From an archaeon (GTDB lineage Archaea; Nanobdellota; Nanobdellia; Pacearchaeales; GW2011-AR1), in the NCBI GenBank assembly GCA_018694115.1, contig JABHNB010000005.1, forward strand, positions 64,374 to 128,373: a stretch of DNA of 64,000 nt, given 5' to 3'. The notes beneath the pieces are model-generated. The model saw nothing but the letters and a program-made list of their open reading frames with translations, did no database searches and was not told the origin of the DNA. Of the stretch, positions 60,362-64,000 are shown piece after piece. The position numbers and the translations under genes are program-made. Position 1 is the first letter of the stretch, and each line of letters starts with the position of its first letter.

Positions 60362-61336
60362 GTGATATCCTTAAGAAATAGAAAACTGAAGAGAAGTTTA
60401 GAGGGCACAATTTCCAAGTTACATGGGGGGAGAGATTTTTCTGGAGAGATAAAGGTATCTGTTTATGATATTGAAAGCGGGGTTAATGCTTCTGTTGGTG
60501 GAAATGATTCTGGTTGGGCAGCTTCTATAATTAAAGTTCCAATTATGATTTCTACCTTGCAAGAGATCGAAAAGGGAAGCCTGACGTCGAGGACAAAACT
60601 TGAAGTAAATCACGAATTTATGTTAGAACCCTGGAATTATGTTTCTAGACTTCCAGATAAATCTAAGATCGGGGTCAAGGAGTTGATATACCGCATGATT
60701 GTTGCTTCAGATAATGAGGCAACAAATATCCTGGCTAACCATATTGGCATTGAGAGAATAAATAGGGATATGTGGGAGTTGGGGATGGAAAATTCTATGT
60801 TGGGACACTTGCTCTGTCCAGGAGCCCAAAGATATACCTCTCCAATGAACCCAGACGGGAGTAATATTACTTGCCCTAATGATATGGTGAAGATTATGAG
60901 GCATATCTACGACGATTCATTTTCAAAATTGAATTCACGTGTTCGTGCTAATGCGGATAAATTTTTGGATATCTCTCCACCACATTTATTGGATACTGGG
61001 GAATTCAGGAATAGTTATATCAAAGCAAAAGCAGGATATATTAGTGATCCAAAAGATGGCGAAGATATACATGAGGTTGGAATTATTGACGATCATCTGG
61101 TTGTCTGTGTTATGCTGAATAAAGTTAAGGATGCGTGGTTTTTCGATAGAGGATTATCGGATCGGGAAGGTGAGTCTCCCTGGGCTTTTCCAGTTTCTAA
61201 AGATGGCTATTTTCAACATGATGGTGATTATTTGATGGACCCTTCTTGTGTTCAGGGAACATTGAGTGGAATGAAACATCTCCCTGGGGGAGTTATCCAT
61301 AGAAAAATTATGAATACTATCGCTAATAATATTTAA
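60362..61336 (+). CDS. class A beta-lactamase-like serine hydrolase
   Basis: A 324-residue protein with the three class A/DD-peptidase motifs: SIIK (Ser55, Lys58), SDN (Ser116-Asn118) and KAG (Lys223-Gly225, for KTG). WAASIIKVPIMIS and MIVASDNEATNIL are typical. A transpeptidase-fold enzyme acting on peptides or beta-lactams is likely. No signal peptide is visible, which is unusual. The start is a GTG with GGAGAAGG upstream. It closes the amidase/ligase/hydrolase group. Confidence 0.75.
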   Translation: MISLRNRKLKRSLEGTISKLHGGRDFSGEIKVSVYDIESGVNASVGGNDSGWAASIIKVPIMISTLQEIEKGSLTSRTKLEVNHEFMLEPWNYVSRLPDKSKIGVKELIYRMIVASDNEATNILANHIGIERINRDMWELGMENSMLGHLLCPGAQRYTSPMNPDGSNITCPNDMVKIMRHIYDDSFSKLNSRVRANADKFLDISPPHLLDTGEFRNSYIKAKAGYISDPKDGEDIHEVGIIDDHLVVCVMLNKVKDAWFFDRGLSDREGESPWAFPVSKDGYFQHDGDYLMDPSCVQGTLSGMKHLPGGVIHRKIMNTIANNI

Positions 61337-61348
61337 AAGTGAACCAGA

Positions 61349-61585
61349 TTATTCCTTATCTTCTAACTTAATCTCAACATTCTTTTTTTCGAACTCTGTA
61401 AAGTGGCATCGCCCACAATAAGCTCTTCCTTGTCCAAGCGATAAGAAAATACCTGGACCACATCTCGGACATGATCTAGCTTTAGAAACTATTTTACCAT
61501 CTTCAATCTTATACTTAGTATATTTCTTAGAAGTAGGCTTGTTAACATGTTTCTTCTTACCCTTAATCTTAGACTTAATTACCAT
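61349..61585 (-). CDS. ribosomal protein S27ae (eS31)
   Basis: A 78-residue zinc protein: basic start ([14 protein letters not shown]), then [13 protein letters not shown] and [11 protein letters not shown] (four Cys). Usual archaeal eS31 is about 50-70 residues, so this has an extended N-terminus. Its start overlaps the eS24 stop by one base, so it is last gene of the rpo7-spt4-eS24-eS31 operon. Confidence 0.9.
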   Translation of the reverse strand: MVIKSKIKGKKKHVNKPTSKKYTKYKIEDGKIVSKARSCPRCGPGIFLSLGQGRAYCGRCHFTEFEKKNVEIKLEDKE

Positions 61586-62115
61586 TACTTAGCCTCCTCC
61601 GCAGGTGCCGCTTCCTTAACTTCGGGTTCAGCAGGAACTTCAGGTTTAGGCTCACCAGAGTCATCCTTTGAGGATTCAGTTGCAGGAGCTTCTTCCTTTA
61701 TCTCCGCTTCAGCAGGAGCAGCTTCCTCAGTCTTTACTTCTTCAACAGGAGCTTCTTCCTTTGTTTCAGCTTCAGCAGCTTTCGCTTCTTCTGCAGCCTT
61801 CTTAGCGTCTTCCTCAGCTTTCTTTGCAGCATCCTCAGCAGTTTTCTTTTCAGCTTCTAATTTCTTCCTAACTTTCTGAGGAACTGTTTCAACCTTATCC
61901 TTAGCTTCTACAGAATCATAAACAAAAACATCTGCACTAAAACTATGTTTACCAAAATTTGCATTTATCCTATTTACAACAATTAAGTCTTCATCAGCAC
62001 CAGCAGCCTTCTTAACTTCATCATAAGTCGGATTAGTATCTGATTTAAATTCAATTACAATTTCATTTCTAGACAAAAATGGATTCTTATTTTGAGAGAT
62101 AATTTTAGATTCCAT
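61585..62115 (-). CDS. ribosomal protein eS24 with long acidic tail
   Basis: eS24 is a small-subunit protein. Residues about 1-85 carry the fold ([49 protein letters not shown]). After [10 protein letters not shown] comes about 95 residues of Ala/Glu/Lys/Pro-rich sequence ([21 protein letters not shown]) that normal eS24 lacks. ATG at 62115 is chosen, two bases after the spt4 stop. The tail composition resembles the 53.9-kb acidic protein. Confidence 0.85.
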   Translation of the reverse strand: MESKIISQNKNPFLSRNEIVIEFKSDTNPTYDEVKKAAGADEDLIVVNRINANFGKHSFSADVFVYDSVEAKDKVETVPQKVRKKLEAEKKTAEDAAKKAEEDAKKAAEEAKAAEAETKEEAPVEEVKTEEAAPAEAEIKEEAPATESSKDDSGEPKPEVPAEPEVKEAAPAEEAK

Positions 62116-62116
62116 A

Positions 62117-62308
62117 TTATTTAGTCTTAATAGCAAACTCGCCTTCCTTGTTTATTTCCATGTTTTCTGCCATCTCAGATTTTTTTGAATCAAAAATATG
62201 GATTCGTCCCTTAAATGTTTCTGTTGATGGTGTCTCGCCACATGCAGGGCACTTATCTCCAAAATAAAGAGTTTTACAGTTCATACATGCCTTTTCCTTA
62301 GATGCCAT
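62117..62308 (-). CDS. spt4: transcription elongation factor Spt4 (RNA polymerase E'')
   Basis: A 63-residue zinc-ribbon protein with ACMNCKTLY and CPACG, then the Spt5-binding half (GRIHIFDSKKSEMAENM). It partners Spt5 in processive elongation. Its start overlaps the rpo7 stop by one base. This arrangement is conserved in archaea. Confidence 0.92.
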   Translation of the reverse strand: MASKEKACMNCKTLYFGDKCPACGETPSTETFKGRIHIFDSKKSEMAENMEINKEGEFAIKTK

Positions 62309-62916
62309 TATTTCTTAGCCCCCTTAGCTCCCTTAGTTGCTTTAGCTTCCTTAGCCACAAGTTCTGCATTCTGTCTCTTTAACTTTTCCTTATCTGCCTG
62401 AACCCAATCAAGCTTACCAAGTCCTGGTTGTCTCATAGTCAAACCAATCTTTGGTTCTTCACCACGATAGGAAATCGCAACAATTCTTGCGATACAATTA
62501 TCTCCTTGAGCAAGCGTTTTCTTACCGTCCTTTCCAGTTAATGTACCTGTATCTGAGAATGAAACAAAGTCATCCATTGTCTGAGAAATATGAATCATAC
62601 CACGAATAACACCCATATTCATGAATGCACCGAAGTTTGTAACTTCTTCAATTGTACCATAAACAGCTTCGTGCAATTCTGGCCTGAAAACAATTAATTC
62701 AAAAGTAGATTCGTAATAAGCAGCACCGTCGCCAGGAATGATGATTCCTTCCTTTACTTCCTTAACATCGAGAACTGAGACAACTGTCCCAATATCTTTG
62801 TCTTGGAATCCAGAATAAGATTCTTCCAGCTGAGTACGCACAGCTTCGTCTGTAGTCATCCCAAACTTATTCGGGTCAACCCTGACATGATCCGTAACTA
62901 GAACTTTCAAGAACAT
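62308..62916 (-). CDS. rpo7: RNA polymerase subunit Rpo7 (RpoE')
   Basis: A 202-residue subunit of the stalk with Rpo4: N-terminal RNP fold (MFLKVLVTDHVRVDP) and a C-terminal S1 domain (AVYGTIEEVTNFGAFMNMG, IARIVAISYRGEEPKIGLTMR). A Lys/Ala-rich tail ends it. It is the first gene of its operon with AAGCTTTATAAACC about 28-30 bases upstream. It lies near a PIN gene with the opposite order to some archaea. Confidence 0.94.
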   Translation of the reverse strand: MFLKVLVTDHVRVDPNKFGMTTDEAVRTQLEESYSGFQDKDIGTVVSVLDVKEVKEGIIIPGDGAAYYESTFELIVFRPELHEAVYGTIEEVTNFGAFMNMGVIRGMIHISQTMDDFVSFSDTGTLTGKDGKKTLAQGDNCIARIVAISYRGEEPKIGLTMRQPGLGKLDWVQADKEKLKRQNAELVAKEAKATKGAKGAKK

Positions 62917-62960
62917 AATCTATTGAGAAAATTTTGGTTTATAAAGCTTGCGTTGGAAGT

Positions 62961-63344
62961 CTAAATAATCTGCAAACTCTTCTTTCCGCGAATGGACAAA
63001 ATCTTGTTATCGACCCTATTTTTTAGCCCTTTATCCAATGTAGCAAGAACAATGGGCTTTCCAAGTATATAATTAACGATTTTAATGTCAACATTGGGAT
63101 GTTTACCTCCAAGTTCGACAATTTTAGGACCCAAACCCTTCAAAATCTCAAAACTCAACCCCGCAGCATCCCGATCGATAACTTTTGTCCCCTTTTGATC
63201 TTTCAAGTTGCCTAATTCATTCAAAACTTCTTGAGGAACGATCCATTCAATGGGCTCATCAAACAACTGCTCAGCTAGTTCTGCAAAGTCAATCTTTTGT
63301 TTTACACATGTCAAAACGAAGTTTGTGTCTAATATGATTTTCAT
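62961..63344 (-). CDS. PIN-domain protein (FCF1/VapC-like)
   Basis: A 127-residue PIN protein. MKIILDTNFVL (first Asp), PQEVLNELGNL (Glu), RDAAGLSFEIL (Asp) and VLATLDKGLKNRV (Asp) form the acidic set. Such genes often lie next to rpo7/spt4 and are thought to act in rRNA maturation or other RNA cleavage. ATG at 63344 has ATATAAATC 27 bases upstream. It is divergent from the following gene. Confidence 0.8.
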   Translation of the reverse strand: MKIILDTNFVLTCVKQKIDFAELAEQLFDEPIEWIVPQEVLNELGNLKDQKGTKVIDRDAAGLSFEILKGLGPKIVELGGKHPNVDIKIVNYILGKPIVLATLDKGLKNRVDNKILSIRGKKSLQII

Positions 63345-63394
63345 AAAATAGAAATGTAGAGAAGATTTATATAACTTCTCTTCCTTAAACATTC

Positions 63395-63955
63395 ATGAAA
63401 GAGGCGGCAGTCATCCTTGAGATTATCCGTAAAGCGCGTAGGGCAATAGATGAAGATAATCCCCGAGAATTAAAATATTTATCAAATCAAGTTATTAGCT
63501 CCGCGGCAATTTCTCAAGATCCGGATAACACCATTCTTGCAGTCCTTATCTATTCCTTGGGAAAGATTTTCGAAAGAGACCATTATAGGAAGATGGAGGG
63601 TTGGGAAGGAATTCGTGCAGCAATAATAAAAAACCTTGATCTATCAGCAAAAAGTCTTGAAAAAGACAATCTAAAAAACTTCAGAATCTACATCGGAAGA
63701 CTAAGAAATTCAATTAATAAAATATCAAGTAATCTAAAACAATATATCACAGACGTTTTCGAAAAAGCAAAGATCAACAAGGCATTCAAACTTTACGAGC
63801 ATGGCCTTTCCTCAGAACAAACTGCAGCAATGTTGGGTGTCAGCCTTTGGGATCTCGCAGGTTATATCGGGCAATCAACAGTTGGTGAAGCAAAGGTGGC
63901 AATGAGCATGCCTGTCGCAGACAGAATCAAAATCGCCGAGGATATTTTGGGATGA
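63395..63955 (+). CDS. hypothetical helical protein
   Basis: An unrecognised 186-residue, all-helical soluble protein. It has KAFKLYEHGLSSEQTAAMLGVSLWDLAGYIGQ near the C-terminus, which reads like a small helix-turn-helix. TATATAACTTC lies about 25-28 bases before the ATG, with the promoter shared with the divergent PIN gene. The following gene overlaps by ATGA, so it leads an operon running out of the window. Confidence 0.6.
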   Translation: MKEAAVILEIIRKARRAIDEDNPRELKYLSNQVISSAAISQDPDNTILAVLIYSLGKIFERDHYRKMEGWEGIRAAIIKNLDLSAKSLEKDNLKNFRIYIGRLRNSINKISSNLKQYITDVFEKAKINKAFKLYEHGLSSEQTAAMLGVSLWDLAGYIGQSTVGEAKVAMSMPVADRIKIAEDILG

Positions 63956-64000
63956 AAAAAGAATTATTAGATTTCATTAAGAAAGCAAAACAAGCTACCT
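63952..64000 (+). CDS. start of a next gene (partial)
   Basis: ATGAAAAAAGAATTATTAG reads MKKELLDFIKKAKQAT to the window end. Its start overlaps the previous stop by four bases (ATGA), as with other coupled pairs here. Too little is seen to name it. Confidence 0.6.
   Translation, partial: MKKELLDFIKKAKQAT

Noticed and set aside
1-64000. Ribosomal RNA operon or replication origin
   Set aside because: No rRNA-like conserved segments, no Cdc6/Orc gene and no clustered origin repeats were seen.

Overview
The window is a gene-dense, AT-rich stretch of an archaeal chromosome, most likely from a small-genome DPANN-type archaeon (Pacearchaeota/Woesearchaeota-like). The archaeal markers are Rpo7, Spt4, eS24, S27ae, aIF2-beta, aIF1A, a KH-domain Pno1/Dim2 homologue, a 20S proteasome beta subunit, the KH/beta-CASP termination nuclease FttA (aCPSF1), GatD/GatE, DUF424 and DUF5679. 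The three tRNA genes do not encode CCA. Most genes carry a TTTATAAA-type box 25-30 bases before the ATG, which is the signature of leaderless transcripts. A minority use a Shine-Dalgarno sequence instead. The species assignment is inferred from gene content only.

Layout. 0-8.6 kb: aroB, a His-rich membrane protein, psmB-fttA, translation initiation factors, tRNA-Asn, a nitroreductase and ftsZ. 8.7-16 kb: a GH130 glycosidase, then aspS-gatC-X-gatA, and gatE. gatD lies at 29-30 kb and gatB at 41-42.7 kb. Together these give both amidotransferases, GatCAB for Asn-tRNA and GatDE for Gln-tRNA. The AspRS carries the residues of a non-discriminating enzyme, so Asn-tRNA(Asn) is probably made only by transamidation. 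16-28 kb is accessory: a phosphatase-like protein, a membrane PIN protein, a ribbon-helix-helix/partner pair, an ABC exporter, two MFS transporters, an ABC-F protein with an apparent leader-peptide attenuator, and one coupled operon of HTH-nucleotidyltransferase, HEPN, three APH-fold kinases and MFS. It resembles a drug-resistance or toxin-antitoxin island.

28-35 kb holds a PHP phosphoesterase, gatD and a 1200-residue pilin-anchored polysaccharide lyase-like protein. From about 35.13 to 40.97 kb there is an integrated element of about 5.8 kb. It has a tyrosine recombinase at its right end, matching inverted arms and 6-base spacers at both junctions, a membrane-anchored coiled-coil protein with a PD-(D/E)XK-like domain, and three secreted or membrane cargo proteins. 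41-54 kb contains gatB, a GNAT acetyltransferase, a type IB topoisomerase, a dockerin-like surface protein with recently duplicated repeats, small membrane proteins, an RRM protein, an HD-GYP-like hydrolase, an amino acid permease and tRNA-Arg flanked by partial copies of itself.

54-64 kb contains tRNA-His next to hisS, then scpA, a 500-base non-coding interval with a strongly folding candidate RNA, and a three-gene group that looks directed at peptidoglycan or peptides: a T7-lysozyme/PGRP-type amidase broken by a -1 shift at an A7 run, a carboxylate-amine-ligase-like protein and a class A beta-lactamase-like serine hydrolase. The window ends with the rpo7-spt4-eS24-S27ae operon and a divergent PIN gene/hypothetical pair.

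Best candidates for undescribed biology: the amidase/ligase/beta-lactamase-like trio, the ABC-F leader attenuator, the Tn916-like junctions of the 5.8-kb element, the HTH-MNT/HEPN/kinase/MFS operon, and protein X translationally locked between gatC and gatA.
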